A DNA stretch of 64,000 bases from Verrucomicrobiaceae bacterium (GTDB lineage Bacteria > Verrucomicrobiota > Verrucomicrobiia > Verrucomicrobiales > Verrucomicrobiaceae), in the NCBI GenBank assembly GCA_947466075.1, contig CANIBP010000001.1, forward strand, positions 434,001 through 498,000. Reading direction: 5' to 3'. The translations under genes and the position numbers were made by a program. The notes under the pieces were generated by a model. That model saw nothing but the letters and a program-made list of their open reading frames with translations. It searched no databases and had not been told where the DNA came from. Below are positions 24,655 through 33,445 of this stretch, in pieces; the stretch's first letter is position 1; the number at the start of each line of letters is the position of its first letter.

Positions 24655-26003
24655 TAAACGATCTGCACTTCGTCGCCGACGCGCACCTGGCTGAAGAACT
24701 GTTTTGCTTTTTCATACGGCAGGCGAATGCAGCCATGTGAAGCAGGTTGTCCCGTGACGTAGCCGCTGTGCAGGCCGATGGCGCCGCAGTTCAAGCGCAT
24801 GAACCAAGGCATGGCGACATGATAGAGCGTTGAGACGTGTGAGGTGTGCTTGTCGGTGATGACGTAGCGGCCAGCTGGTGTGCCATAGCCTTCACGACCA
24901 GTCGAGACCATGGCGTGGTTGATGATGATGCCATTTTTCATCACCCAGGCACGCTGGCTTGAAAGATCAACGGTGACGAGGGTGTCCGGCTCGGAGTCAG
25001 GATCACGACCCAGCAGCACGCGCATGAGAAACAGGTAGCCCTGCGTGGCGGCAAAGTTGATCGGATAACGATGATAGCGAGTGGTGCCAATTCCGGGCTT
25101 CGCGCCTGCTCGCATCAGTGTGACCGCGCCTTCAACATCGCCACGTGCAGCACAGCAGATCAGCGGCGTAATTCCGCGATCGCTTTCCATCGCGTTGCGC
25201 AAATCCTTGATAGCGCAGCGGTCGATGATCTGCTTGGACACGGGTGTTTTGAAACGTGTGTTGGGATCGACTCCAGCATCCAACAGCGCCTCCAGCACCT
25301 CTGAGCCTCTGCGCATGGATGCAAGTGCGATGGGCGGCTGCTTTTCATGAGCCGGCTGATTCATATCCACACCAGAAAGGAACAAGACTCGCACGCATTC
25401 CGCGCGCCCCATGCGCACGGCGACGCAAAGTGGAGTGTCACCACCAAGCGTCATTTCATGTGGCGAAATACCAAGCGCGATGAGTCTGGCGAGATGAGCG
25501 GCATCATCATTGAGTACAGCTTGGTAAGCCTGCGGCAGTGCATCGGTGCGAGGCATGAGACGCGTCCAATGTTCGGTGATTGGATCGAGGATTGGACGCC
25601 AAGCCTGTGGTTTGACGGTGACGATCTGAGTGGGCTTGTTTGGTTTAGCCACCACCACTGCTGACTCTGCGCTGGCTGGTTTCGTCGGCAGCGCCACCAC
25701 AGTCTTCGGCTTCGCGGCATCGGCGGCACGTTTCAGCGCGTCTTTTTCGGCGGTGGATGGCGCAAGCTTGGGCATCGCCGGTGTGAAAGTCGCATCGACC
25801 GGCAATGCGGCCCGGATCTCGGCGGAAACCTCGCTTAATTTACCCTGACGCACTTTGGCGACAGTCGCAGTCGGAAGCGTGATAGCTTCTGGCCGAAACA
25901 ATTCATGGTCTTTCAATAAGTAGATGAGTCCACCGCAGACCCCCACGCCGACAATCGGCGGGAGCACACAGGCACCCAGCATGTTGAGCCATTTGTTTTT
26001 CAT
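24651..26003 (-). CDS. Ankyrin-repeat L,D-transpeptidase (YkuD) fusion
   Basis: A protein of 450 residues from ATG 26003 (MKNKWLNMLGAC). One N-terminal membrane helix (residues about 8-28) anchors it. Residues about 140-315 contain at least three ankyrin-like units (GDTPLCVAVRMGRAECVRVL, RRGSEVLEALLDAGVDPNT, GITPLICCAARGDVEGAVTL). The C-terminal domain is YkuD: VDLSSQRAWVMKNG, then HSGYVTG and catalytic SHGCIRL near residue 420. YkuD enzymes make or edit 3-3 crosslinks in peptidoglycan, or attach proteins to it. An upstream in-frame ATG at 26138 adds a non-typical stretch and is rejected. Confidence 0.88.
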   Translation of the reverse strand: MKNKWLNMLGACVLPPIVGVGVCGGLIYLLKDHELFRPEAITLPTATVAKVRQGKLSEVSAEIRAALPVDATFTPAMPKLAPSTAEKDALKRAADAAKPKTVVALPTKPASAESAVVVAKPNKPTQIVTVKPQAWRPILDPITEHWTRLMPRTDALPQAYQAVLNDDAAHLARLIALGISPHEMTLGGDTPLCVAVRMGRAECVRVLFLSGVDMNQPAHEKQPPIALASMRRGSEVLEALLDAGVDPNTRFKTPVSKQIIDRCAIKDLRNAMESDRGITPLICCAARGDVEGAVTLMRAGAKPGIGTTRYHRYPINFAATQGYLFLMRVLLGRDPDSEPDTLVTVDLSSQRAWVMKNGIIINHAMVSTGREGYGTPAGRYVITDKHTSHVSTLYHVAMPWFMRLNCGAIGLHSGYVTGQPASHGCIRLPYEKAKQFFSQVRVGDEVQIVY

Positions 26004-26145
26004 TTTTGAGTCACAGGCGCGCCATTCATAACAATAATGACCGGCCTGTCGAGCAACGTTTTCACTCAGCGAGTAACGTGCCAGCGGGTATTGTCCTTTC
26101 TCCCACGCACTAAGCGATTTTTTGCGGTGTAGGCGCAATGAATTA

Positions 26146-26160
26146 TGGCAAACCTAGAGC
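26146..26160 (+). promoter_or_regulatory. Possible sigma-54 (-24/-12) promoter
   Basis: TGGCA at 26146-26150 has its GG exactly ten bases before a GC at 26159-26160, the spacing of a -24/-12 element, upstream of the PEP-CTERM protease gene. The TT normally before the -12 GC is absent (GA here), so it is a partial match. Predicted transcription start is near 26172, which would fit the ATG at 26179 only with a very short leader, or that at 26224. Confidence 0.22.
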
Positions 26161-26178
26161 GCGGTGGGACAGTACTTT

Positions 26179-27183
26179 ATGTTTAGTTGCGCCAAACCAT
26201 CAACGCCATCACTGCCAGTCTTCATGGCTGCGATTCTGGCTTTGTTTTGCATGAGCGCCACACCCTGTCAGGCCATTGTATTTTACGGCACGAGCGACTC
26301 CATGCACAATACCACGGCCCCGACTGGCATTTTTCAAAATTCAGGCTGGCAGTATGAAGGATTGTACGGTGCGTATCTCGGCACGATGATCGCGCCGCAG
26401 TATTTCATCACAGCACAGCACTTTGGCACCCAAGGAAACACCTTCACACAAAGCAGCATCTTCAATGGTGGCTCCGATGTGACCTACAACATCGATACCG
26501 CTGCAAATAGCGGCATGGGCTACTGGGACATCGCAGGCACCGACTTGCGCATCTTCAAAATAAACGAATCCTTCAGTTCCTACGCGCCGCTGTACACCGG
26601 TGCGTCTGAAGTTGGGCTCACACTGGTCACGAACGGACGAGGCGGCCCACGGGGTGCTGATGTGCTAGTAAGCAGTGTCCTGCATGGCTGGCAGAACGGT
26701 GCCGCGGACGGCAACGCACGCTGGGGTAGTAACAAGGTCAGCAGTATCTACTCCAGCGCCCTCGGCGATCTGATCACCGCGAATTTCAGCGCGAACGGCA
26801 CCGCTGAAGAGGCCACACTTTCCAGCGGTGACTCTGGCGGTGGCGTGTTCGTCAACGATGGTGGCATCTGGAAACTCGCGGGTGTGAACTACAGCATCGA
26901 CGGCCGCTTCGATACCAACAACACCGTGGGTAATAGCTCCGACTTCGACGCCGCTTTGTTTGATCGCGGAGGACTTTACCAAGGCTCTGATTCGTTCGGC
27001 TGGTCGTTTGTGCCTAATCTGTCACAGGACAATCCCGCGAGCTTCTATGCCTCGCGCATTTCGAGCAACTCAGCAGCCATCATGAGTATCGCTGTGGTTC
27101 CAGAACCGCACTCGGTGTTTCTAGTATTGCTCGCCGCACTTGGCTACGTGACACAACGCCGCCGCATCACGCCGCAGCTTTGA
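26179..27183 (+). CDS. PEP-CTERM trypsin-like serine protease
   Basis: A protein of 334 residues from ATG 26179; the frame is open from a GTG at 26164, and ATG 26224 is also possible. After a signal peptide ending near TPCQA comes a chymotrypsin-type domain: His in ITAQHFG, Asp in GTDLRIFKI and Ser in SGDSGGGVF. The C-terminus VVPEPHSVFLVLLAALGYV followed by Arg-rich QRRR is a PEP-CTERM sorting signal, cut and anchored by an exosortase. All three catalytic residues seem present, so it should be an active surface or secreted protease. No exosortase gene is visible here. Confidence 0.85.
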   Translation: MFSCAKPSTPSLPVFMAAILALFCMSATPCQAIVFYGTSDSMHNTTAPTGIFQNSGWQYEGLYGAYLGTMIAPQYFITAQHFGTQGNTFTQSSIFNGGSDVTYNIDTAANSGMGYWDIAGTDLRIFKINESFSSYAPLYTGASEVGLTLVTNGRGGPRGADVLVSSVLHGWQNGAADGNARWGSNKVSSIYSSALGDLITANFSANGTAEEATLSSGDSGGGVFVNDGGIWKLAGVNYSIDGRFDTNNTVGNSSDFDAALFDRGGLYQGSDSFGWSFVPNLSQDNPASFYASRISSNSAAIMSIAVVPEPHSVFLVLLAALGYVTQRRRITPQL

Positions 27184-28195
27184 TCTCAGCAAAGATCAAG
27201 CGACCGGCGCTGGTTGGCAACGTGCCGGAGACGACCACATCCAGCGTTTGACCGATTTGCGCAGCAGCGTTGTTCACCACGATCATCGTGCCATCTGGCA
27301 GATAACCCACGGCTTGGTTCTTATCCTTGCCCGGTTTCGTTAGAGGCAGGCGCAGTTCATCTCCCACGCTGAGTTCAGGATGCAGTGCGGCGGCCAGTTC
27401 ATGAAAACTCAAGACCGTGATGCCGCGCAAACGAGCTACTTTGGCAAGATTGTCGTCGTTGGTGAGGAGACGCGCGTTCAATTCACGTGCCAGTGTGACC
27501 AATCGAGTGTCCACCAGCGCATCCGCAGCGCCTGAGGCGTCTTCATGAATGGAAACCTGCATCTCTGGCAAAGCGCGCAGCTTTTCCATCAGTTCCAAAC
27601 CACGCTTGCCGCGCAAAACCTTGGCTGACTCAGCGGAATCGGCCAGACGTTGAAGCTCATCCAATACGAAACGTGGCACCACGACTGCACCGCTGAGAAA
27701 TCCAGTGGCAAACAAGCCGGGCAAGCGGCCATCGATGATCACATTCGTGTCCAGCAGCATCGGCTCACCTTCCGAGCTATCACGACGGAAGCGCACATAA
27801 GGAATCAGGAAGGCAAACTGGTCGCGGTCGCTGCGCAACGCAAAGGTCACTCCGAAAAACGCCAGTGTCCCGTAAATGCATATCTCCACGATATTTTGAA
27901 TCATCGTGCCATCCGTGTGATTCTGGAAATACGCGAGCTGGAACACCCCAATGCGCGTGATCAGCCAGGCGCAAAACAATCCCACCGCCAAGCCCAAGGT
28001 GGCATGCGAAAAATCACGCAGCGTGAAGCGTGCAAACACGGCGTCCAAAACCATGAGCAGTCCCATGAACACCGCACCACTCACCGCGCCAATCCAGGCA
28101 TCCTGTTGCAGCCCAATGGCGATCGCCATACCGATAAAAACGGAGAAGGCGAAAAACAACGCGCGCACAAGGCGGATGGGCCAGGAAGTTTTCAT
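27167..28195 (-). CDS. Membrane PIN-TRAM protein (YacL-like)
   Basis: A protein of 342 residues. Four membrane helices fill residues about 10-125; a PIN domain starts at LLDTNVIIDGRLP near residue 150 with further acidic residues (VLDELQRLAD, ARLLTNDDNLAKVA); a TRAM domain ends the protein (LSVGDELRLPL ... GQTLDVVVSG). This is the YacL layout, a membrane-bound putative RNase conserved in many phyla. Its last 17 bases overlap the end of the converging protease gene. Confidence 0.9.
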   Translation of the reverse strand: MKTSWPIRLVRALFFAFSVFIGMAIAIGLQQDAWIGAVSGAVFMGLLMVLDAVFARFTLRDFSHATLGLAVGLFCAWLITRIGVFQLAYFQNHTDGTMIQNIVEICIYGTLAFFGVTFALRSDRDQFAFLIPYVRFRRDSSEGEPMLLDTNVIIDGRLPGLFATGFLSGAVVVPRFVLDELQRLADSAESAKVLRGKRGLELMEKLRALPEMQVSIHEDASGAADALVDTRLVTLARELNARLLTNDDNLAKVARLRGITVLSFHELAAALHPELSVGDELRLPLTKPGKDKNQAVGYLPDGTMIVVNNAAAQIGQTLDVVVSGTLPTSAGRLIFAEIKAAA

Positions 28196-28258
28196 GCAGG
28201 ATGCTCAGGGGATAAAATCAAATAACCGGCCGGGCAAAAGGAATCTCCCGCGATTTCA

Positions 28259-29047
28259 TCATGGCTTGAACACCGCGCCTCCGCGCCGCACGAACTGAAG
28301 TTCGATCCCGACACTGTAAAACAGGCGACCCATCTCGCTCTCAAACTCTGCCATGGTTCGGCCTGCGAGGATAAAATCCCGCACCGCCTGCTCCTGCGAC
28401 GCCTGATTTTCCAGCGCATGCAGAAACGCCCTGACGCCCGCCCCATCTCCGGCTCGATCCAGATAATACAGATAAAAGGTGAGCAGCATTGCCGAGGCCT
28501 TGTTCTCGCTCGCCGCCATAGTTGCCTGACCTGCACTCCACGTTTTGGCATCCAGGGCCATCAGTTCCGCCACAGTCAGCATCGCAAAACGCACCGCTGG
28601 ACCCATCTGCCGCGCACCACGTTCACGCAGGCTTTGTTTCAAGAGCTCTGCGGACTCGGTGGCGTCAGCCACCAGCCACACGGGTAAAATGTGCTGCATG
28701 ACTTGGGCGTTGTTCTGTCGCGGCTTCACCACTTCCGATACCGGGTTCTCTGGCCCTTTCATCATGGCATACGAGGCCAGTGGCGATGGCTGCACCGTCT
28801 CCAGCAGAGGCTTCAGGCTCCGCGCTTCAGCGAGCGGTGATTCACGCCTCGCCTCGACCGCCTGCAGATGCGGCGATTCTTCCTTCAACCACAGCACAAA
28901 TGCCGTCACGCAAGCAATCGCCGCAATAACCACGACGCAACGCATCATGACGGTAAGGCGCGCCTTCCCCAGCACCCGCCGTTTGTGGCGAACGTTGGGC
29001 TGATCTACAACCGTCTCGGACGGGTGCATGGGAGCGATGGGATGCAT
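28259..29047 (-). CDS. Single-pass membrane protein, unknown
   Basis: A protein of 262 residues I cannot assign. A basic N-terminal stretch (about 1-33) precedes one membrane helix (MMRCVVVIAAIACVTAFVLWL); the remaining 205 residues lie outside and are mostly helical (for example AMLTVAELMALDAKTWSAGQ). The start could be ATG 29047 or the in-frame ATG six codons later. It lies upstream of the PIN-TRAM gene, 63 bases apart on the same strand. Confidence 0.6.
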   Translation of the reverse strand: MHPIAPMHPSETVVDQPNVRHKRRVLGKARLTVMMRCVVVIAAIACVTAFVLWLKEESPHLQAVEARRESPLAEARSLKPLLETVQPSPLASYAMMKGPENPVSEVVKPRQNNAQVMQHILPVWLVADATESAELLKQSLRERGARQMGPAVRFAMLTVAELMALDAKTWSAGQATMAASENKASAMLLTFYLYYLDRAGDGAGVRAFLHALENQASQEQAVRDFILAGRTMAEFESEMGRLFYSVGIELQFVRRGGAVFKP

Positions 29048-29143
29048 GGCACACGGTACTGACCGTTTAAAAGCTCAAGTCGTCAAGCTATCTTAAATAA
29101 GCATCACCTCAAAGCTGGTGGCACAAACTCGCCATCTTGCGGT

Positions 29144-31234
29144 TCATTGCATCATCGCTTGGGCCTTCTCTGCCACCACCGGCTCATCTCGAAACACGGC
29201 CAAAGCCGGTCTTAGCAGATGCGGATCTTCATCCAGCGTTCGTTCGGCAAGCTGCCGCGCTAATCGCACCAGCCGCGTGTCTGCCAGCAGTTCGCCAAAG
29301 AGCAGCGGTGCCTGCCCGCTCTGCGCATGGCCCAAAACATCGCCCGGACCGCGCCGCCGCAGGTCTTCCTCGGCAATTTGGAAGCCGTCGCTTGTCTCCT
29401 CCATGATGGCGAGGCGCTGGCGGTTCTCCTCGTCCTTGTCCTCCACAAACAGCACGCAGTAGCTCGTGTGCGCCCCGCGGCCGATGCGCCCGCGGAGCTG
29501 ATGAAGCTGCGCCAGGCCGAAACGGCCTGCATCGTGAATGAACATCACGGTCGCATTCGGCACGTCGATGCCCACTTCGATCACCGTCGTCGAAACCAGC
29601 GCGTCCAGCTTGCCCGCACGGAAGCGTTTCATCACATCCTCCTTCTCCTCGGCGCTCATCCGGCCATGCAGCAGCCCGACTTCGCAGGGCGCGAGCAGTT
29701 TGGACCACTCCTCGTGCCCTTTCGTCGCCGCACCGGCCTCCAGCTTCTCTGATTCATCGATCAGCGCGTACACAATGTAACCCTGACGGCCTTCCTCGAT
29801 CTGCTCTCGCAAAAACTTCGCCGCATCCTTCAGCTTCGTCTTCGGCCTCACCTTCGTGATGATCTTCACGCCACCACGCGGCTTTTGGTCGATTGTCGAG
29901 ACTTCCAGATCGCCGTAAATCGTCAACGTCAGCGTGCGCGGGATCGGTGTGGCCGTCATCACCAGCACATCCGGCGTGTCCCCTTTGCGGATCAGCTTCG
30001 CCCGCTGCGCCACACCAAACTTATGCTGCTCGTCAATGATGACGATCCCCGTGTTGTGCATCAACTCCGCGTCATGCAGCAGCGCATGCGTGCCGATGAC
30101 GATCTCTGGTTTATCCGAGCTGCTCTTTCCACGCATCAACTCCAAACCATCTCCATCCTCGCGCTTCGACCCCGTGCGCAGCGCCACACGCAATCCCAGC
30201 GGCTCCAGCCACTTCCGCGCATTGCGCGCATGCTGCTCGGCCAAAATCTGCGTCGGAGCCATCAGGACCGCCTGTCGGCCGGATTCGACCGCCCGCAGCA
30301 TCGCCGCGAAGGCCACCACCGTTTTGCCGCTGCCCACGTCGCCATGCAGCAGACGGTTCATCGGCGCGCCGGAGGCCATGCCGCGATGAATCTCATCCAA
30401 ACAGCGCTGCTGTGCCGTCGTGAGCTGGAAGGGCAGCTCATTGAAAAAATCGCGCAGCAACTCGCCCGTGCCGATTTGTTTGCGACCGCCCGATTCGATC
30501 ACGCGACGCTTCCGCCGCGCCACGCGGAGCTGGTAGCCATAAAACTCCTCCAGCGCGAGGTAGCGCCGCGCCTGCTCCAGTTTCTCCATGCTCGAAGGGA
30601 AATGCACCTCACGCAGCGCCAGCGACCGCGTCAGGCCTGCGAACTCGCCTTCCGCGCTCGGCGTCGGCAGCAGATCCTCGCAGAACGCTCCTGGAAGCAC
30701 CTGGCACACATGCCACGCCGCCACACGCAGGGCCTTCTGCGTCATCGCGCCCTTCAGGCGGTAGATCGGCGTGATGCGACCCGTGTGAATCTGCTCCGCA
30801 TCGTCATCCGAGCCGCCTTTGACGATCTCATACTCCGGGTGCGACATGCTCAGGCGGCCCTTCGAGTCCTTGATCACGCCATAGACGATCAATTCCTGCC
30901 CCTCAGCCAGCACCCGGCTCATGAATGGCATGTTCCACCACTTCAGTGTGAGCTGCTGGCCCAGCAGCCCCGTCGCATGCCGCACCACCGCCTCAAACAC
31001 CCCGGAACGGCCGCCAAAGAACTTATTCCCCGTCTTCGTCACCAAAACATGATGACACGACGGCAGCGGCCCCGCCTGAAACGCCAGCGCCTGCATCTGC
31101 CGCCGGTCCTCATGCCGAAACGGCAGATGCCACACCACATCCGCCACCGTCTTGATCCCCTCCTTCGCCAACAACCGCGCCGCATGCGCAGGCAGGCTGG
31201 GAACTTCGGCGAGAGAAAGATCGAGTGGAGTCAC
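29144..31234 (-). CDS. recG: ATP-dependent DNA helicase RecG
   Basis: A protein of 696 residues, normal for RecG, starting at GTG 31234 (MTPLDLSLAEV). An N-terminal OB wedge domain (about 60-160) is followed by superfamily-2 helicase motifs: Walker A LLHGDVGSGKTVVAF near 300, DEQHKFGV, TATPIPRT, DVPNATVMFIHDAGRFGLAQLHQ and QLRGRIGRG. It remodels stalled replication forks and Holliday junctions. The next gene upstream on the opposite strand starts 147 bases away. Confidence 0.97.
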   Translation of the reverse strand: MTPLDLSLAEVPSLPAHAARLLAKEGIKTVADVVWHLPFRHEDRRQMQALAFQAGPLPSCHHVLVTKTGNKFFGGRSGVFEAVVRHATGLLGQQLTLKWWNMPFMSRVLAEGQELIVYGVIKDSKGRLSMSHPEYEIVKGGSDDDAEQIHTGRITPIYRLKGAMTQKALRVAAWHVCQVLPGAFCEDLLPTPSAEGEFAGLTRSLALREVHFPSSMEKLEQARRYLALEEFYGYQLRVARRKRRVIESGGRKQIGTGELLRDFFNELPFQLTTAQQRCLDEIHRGMASGAPMNRLLHGDVGSGKTVVAFAAMLRAVESGRQAVLMAPTQILAEQHARNARKWLEPLGLRVALRTGSKREDGDGLELMRGKSSSDKPEIVIGTHALLHDAELMHNTGIVIIDEQHKFGVAQRAKLIRKGDTPDVLVMTATPIPRTLTLTIYGDLEVSTIDQKPRGGVKIITKVRPKTKLKDAAKFLREQIEEGRQGYIVYALIDESEKLEAGAATKGHEEWSKLLAPCEVGLLHGRMSAEEKEDVMKRFRAGKLDALVSTTVIEVGIDVPNATVMFIHDAGRFGLAQLHQLRGRIGRGAHTSYCVLFVEDKDEENRQRLAIMEETSDGFQIAEEDLRRRGPGDVLGHAQSGQAPLLFGELLADTRLVRLARQLAERTLDEDPHLLRPALAVFRDEPVVAEKAQAMMQ

Positions 31235-31381
31235 TGCGTGAGATGGAATGCAAGACTGGCAGTGTCAACAGTAGCGCACGCGTCCTCGTGGGAAACCATC
31301 TGAGGATCAGCGTGTGGTGCATCCGTCACTTTGACGAATTGCCCCCTTGCGGTTTGCGTGTGTTCAATAGTTTGTTGAAGT

Positions 31382-31789
31382 ATGAGAGCTTTCTTCTTTC
31401 TGGTATGTTTTTCGGTGACGTCATTCGCTTTCGACCCAGCCACCGTCTCGCGATTGAATGCGGAACGAGCAATGGCCGAAAAAGCCAACCGTGACCTGCG
31501 TCATATTTGCGTTGAAGGAGCCATCGCGGAAGCTGGTGCGCGGCCTGAAACAATGGCCCTCCGTATTTCTTTGCATGATACTGCGCTCACGGATCGTGAA
31601 AAGCGCGTCATCGAGTTTAAGCTCGAAGCCATTCATAAAGCTGCGGAGGCAGCCGGTCAGCAGGAGTACCTGCGAATTGCTACCATTGAAAACGCTGAAC
31701 GTCGGCAGGCTGCGCGCGACGAACTTGCCCGCCAAACCGCCATCTGGCAGGCAAAAATTCTGGAGCAGGCGATTCGCAAATCACAATGA
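31382..31789 (+). CDS. Secreted coiled-coil protein, unknown
   Basis: A protein of 135 residues with a signal peptide (MRAFFFLVCFSVTSFA) and a charged, fully helical mature part rich in Ala, Glu, Arg and Lys, likely a coiled coil. No family recognised. Its stop overlaps the start of the J-domain gene as ATGA, so the two are coupled. Composition is AT-richer than recG beside it. Confidence 0.6.
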   Translation: MRAFFFLVCFSVTSFAFDPATVSRLNAERAMAEKANRDLRHICVEGAIAEAGARPETMALRISLHDTALTDREKRVIEFKLEAIHKAAEAAGQQEYLRIATIENAERRQAARDELARQTAIWQAKILEQAIRKSQ

Positions 31790-33009
31790 CAATCAAAGAT
31801 GCCATCCAACTCCTCGAACTCAGTGCGCCATTTTCAAAGGCAGCATTGAAAAAGGCGTATCGGGATGCGCTGATGGTGTGGCACCCTGACCGGTTTACAG
31901 GGAACACTGAACTCAAAGCCAAGGCTGAAAACCGGACGTACCAAATCAATGAGGCTTATGCGTTGCTGAGCCGCATTCCCGAATCGGAATATCCATATCG
32001 AGCGAGTGTAGAAGGCCAACAGACCAAGCAGACACCATCTTCAAATCCACAGCGGGCGAACGCTGACCCTCCATCACGACCTCAGCCGCAACCGCCTCGA
32101 AGACAGTCATCATCACCGCCACAACGCACTGGAGGCCCCACGCAGCCTCCGATGCATGAGCAGTTCAAAAATCAGGTTCCTTTTTCTGTCCCGTCTGGAT
32201 GGAGCCTCAAAAGACTGGATAGTTTATTGAACTCACCGAGGGCGGTTCGAGTTTACTCGACGATGGCATGGATCATGGTCACTCCCTTTGTTGTTTGGCT
32301 GCTGGTTAGCACTTTGATCAGATGGAACCGCGAATCTGATCAGCGATATGCGGCAAATATTTACACTGCGCCAACCCCGCCATCCAATTCAACTCTTACA
32401 CCTGAGTTTAAAACGCCGAGCGCGGCAGAGATACTTGATTCAATAAGAATGGATAATAAAATCCAAGAGCTTCAGCGGCATTCAAAAGAAAGAGCAAAAG
32501 GCTTGGATAAATTAATGCGTCCATTCGACTTTAGCCTGCCGCCCACTCAACTAAAAGCTGAGGCGGCATTAAAACACTTGGCCTCAGATGAACGCCTGAC
32601 TTCAGGCTCGATTTTGACTGACCATCTTACGCCGCTTGATGGCAAGGGAAAACTCACCTTGGACAACGGCCTCACCGAGGATGCATTCGTCAAAATTCTC
32701 AGCGACGACAGGCTGGTGTCATCCTTTTATGTGCGTGGTCGAGAAAAATTCACATTCGGCCATATCCCAGACGGCGTTTACAGGCTGATTTACTGCACGG
32801 GGTTTGGGTGGGATGCCGCACGCCGTGATTTCGAGAGGGGACGCCACGCTATGCGTTACGACGAGGCCCTAGACTTCACCACCACCAGAAGAACAGAAGG
32901 AAACTCCATCATCACCTCGACAGGCGTGATCACACTGACGCTGCATAAAGTTGCGAATGGCAATGCCAGGACATCCGACATTCCTCTGAAGGAATTTGAT
33001 CGTTACTGA
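31786..33009 (+). CDS. Membrane-spanning J-domain protein with beta-rich C-domain
   Basis: A protein of 407 residues. Residues 1-65 are a J domain with the HPD tripeptide intact (VWHPDRF), so it can stimulate a DnaK-type chaperone. A Pro/Gln/Ser-rich linker follows (about 80-125), then one membrane helix near 160-180 (AWIMVTPFVVWLLVSTLI). The rest is probably outside: a helical stretch, then a beta-rich domain from about 280 (LTLDNGLTEDAFVKIL ... FTFGHIPDGVYRLIY). Similar C-domains occur in other bacterial membrane proteins, as far as I recall, without known role. Coupled to the secreted coiled-coil protein upstream. Confidence 0.75.
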   Translation: MTIKDAIQLLELSAPFSKAALKKAYRDALMVWHPDRFTGNTELKAKAENRTYQINEAYALLSRIPESEYPYRASVEGQQTKQTPSSNPQRANADPPSRPQPQPPRRQSSSPPQRTGGPTQPPMHEQFKNQVPFSVPSGWSLKRLDSLLNSPRAVRVYSTMAWIMVTPFVVWLLVSTLIRWNRESDQRYAANIYTAPTPPSNSTLTPEFKTPSAAEILDSIRMDNKIQELQRHSKERAKGLDKLMRPFDFSLPPTQLKAEAALKHLASDERLTSGSILTDHLTPLDGKGKLTLDNGLTEDAFVKILSDDRLVSSFYVRGREKFTFGHIPDGVYRLIYCTGFGWDAARRDFERGRHAMRYDEALDFTTTRRTEGNSIITSTGVITLTLHKVANGNARTSDIPLKEFDRY

Positions 33010-33108
33010 GTGCTGCTGGCACTGGTGCAGATGGGTTACGGTGTGTATAAATTAGCGAATCACGGTTTTTCATAAATCGGGTTTGTCTAGAGCCTTATGC
33101 GGGCTTGA

Positions 33109-33393
33109 ATGTTCGTCATGAACCTCATTAGTTGTTCCGTGCGGGTGGATTGCACCGATGAAGGCGGATGGTGGCATGGCGTTGACGCCATCGACCTTGG
33201 AGACAAGTACCGAATTGTCATGCGCTGGGCTGACTCGATAGAGTTTCCTGACCAAGGTATGATTCCTGGCCTTTACCACGACGTTGAAAAGCACTTGTTC
33301 AAGCCAGTGGAACATCCCGAGCTTGGGCCGCTGCTGCGGTGCGATAAGATTCTGACCAGTGACAAAACCTATACCGAGACATTCGGGAAATAA
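33109..33393 (+). CDS. Small protein, unknown
   Basis: A protein of 94 residues starting MFVMNLISCSV (or at the second Met). It is acidic and Trp-containing (GGWWHGVDAIDLGDKYRIVMRW), with no signal peptide or membrane helix. No family recognised. It stands alone, 99 bases after the J-domain gene, converging with the GNAT gene. Amino-acid composition looks protein-like. Confidence 0.45.
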   Translation: MFVMNLISCSVRVDCTDEGGWWHGVDAIDLGDKYRIVMRWADSIEFPDQGMIPGLYHDVEKHLFKPVEHPELGPLLRCDKILTSDKTYTETFGK

Positions 33394-33445
33394 CCCATGA
33401 GCCTCATCAGGGGAGGAACTGATGCGTTTTGGCTCAAAGTCGGAT

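Noticed and set aside
29885..31303. A 472-codon frame antisense to recG
   Set aside because: Arg/His/Gln-rich shadow of recG without motif.
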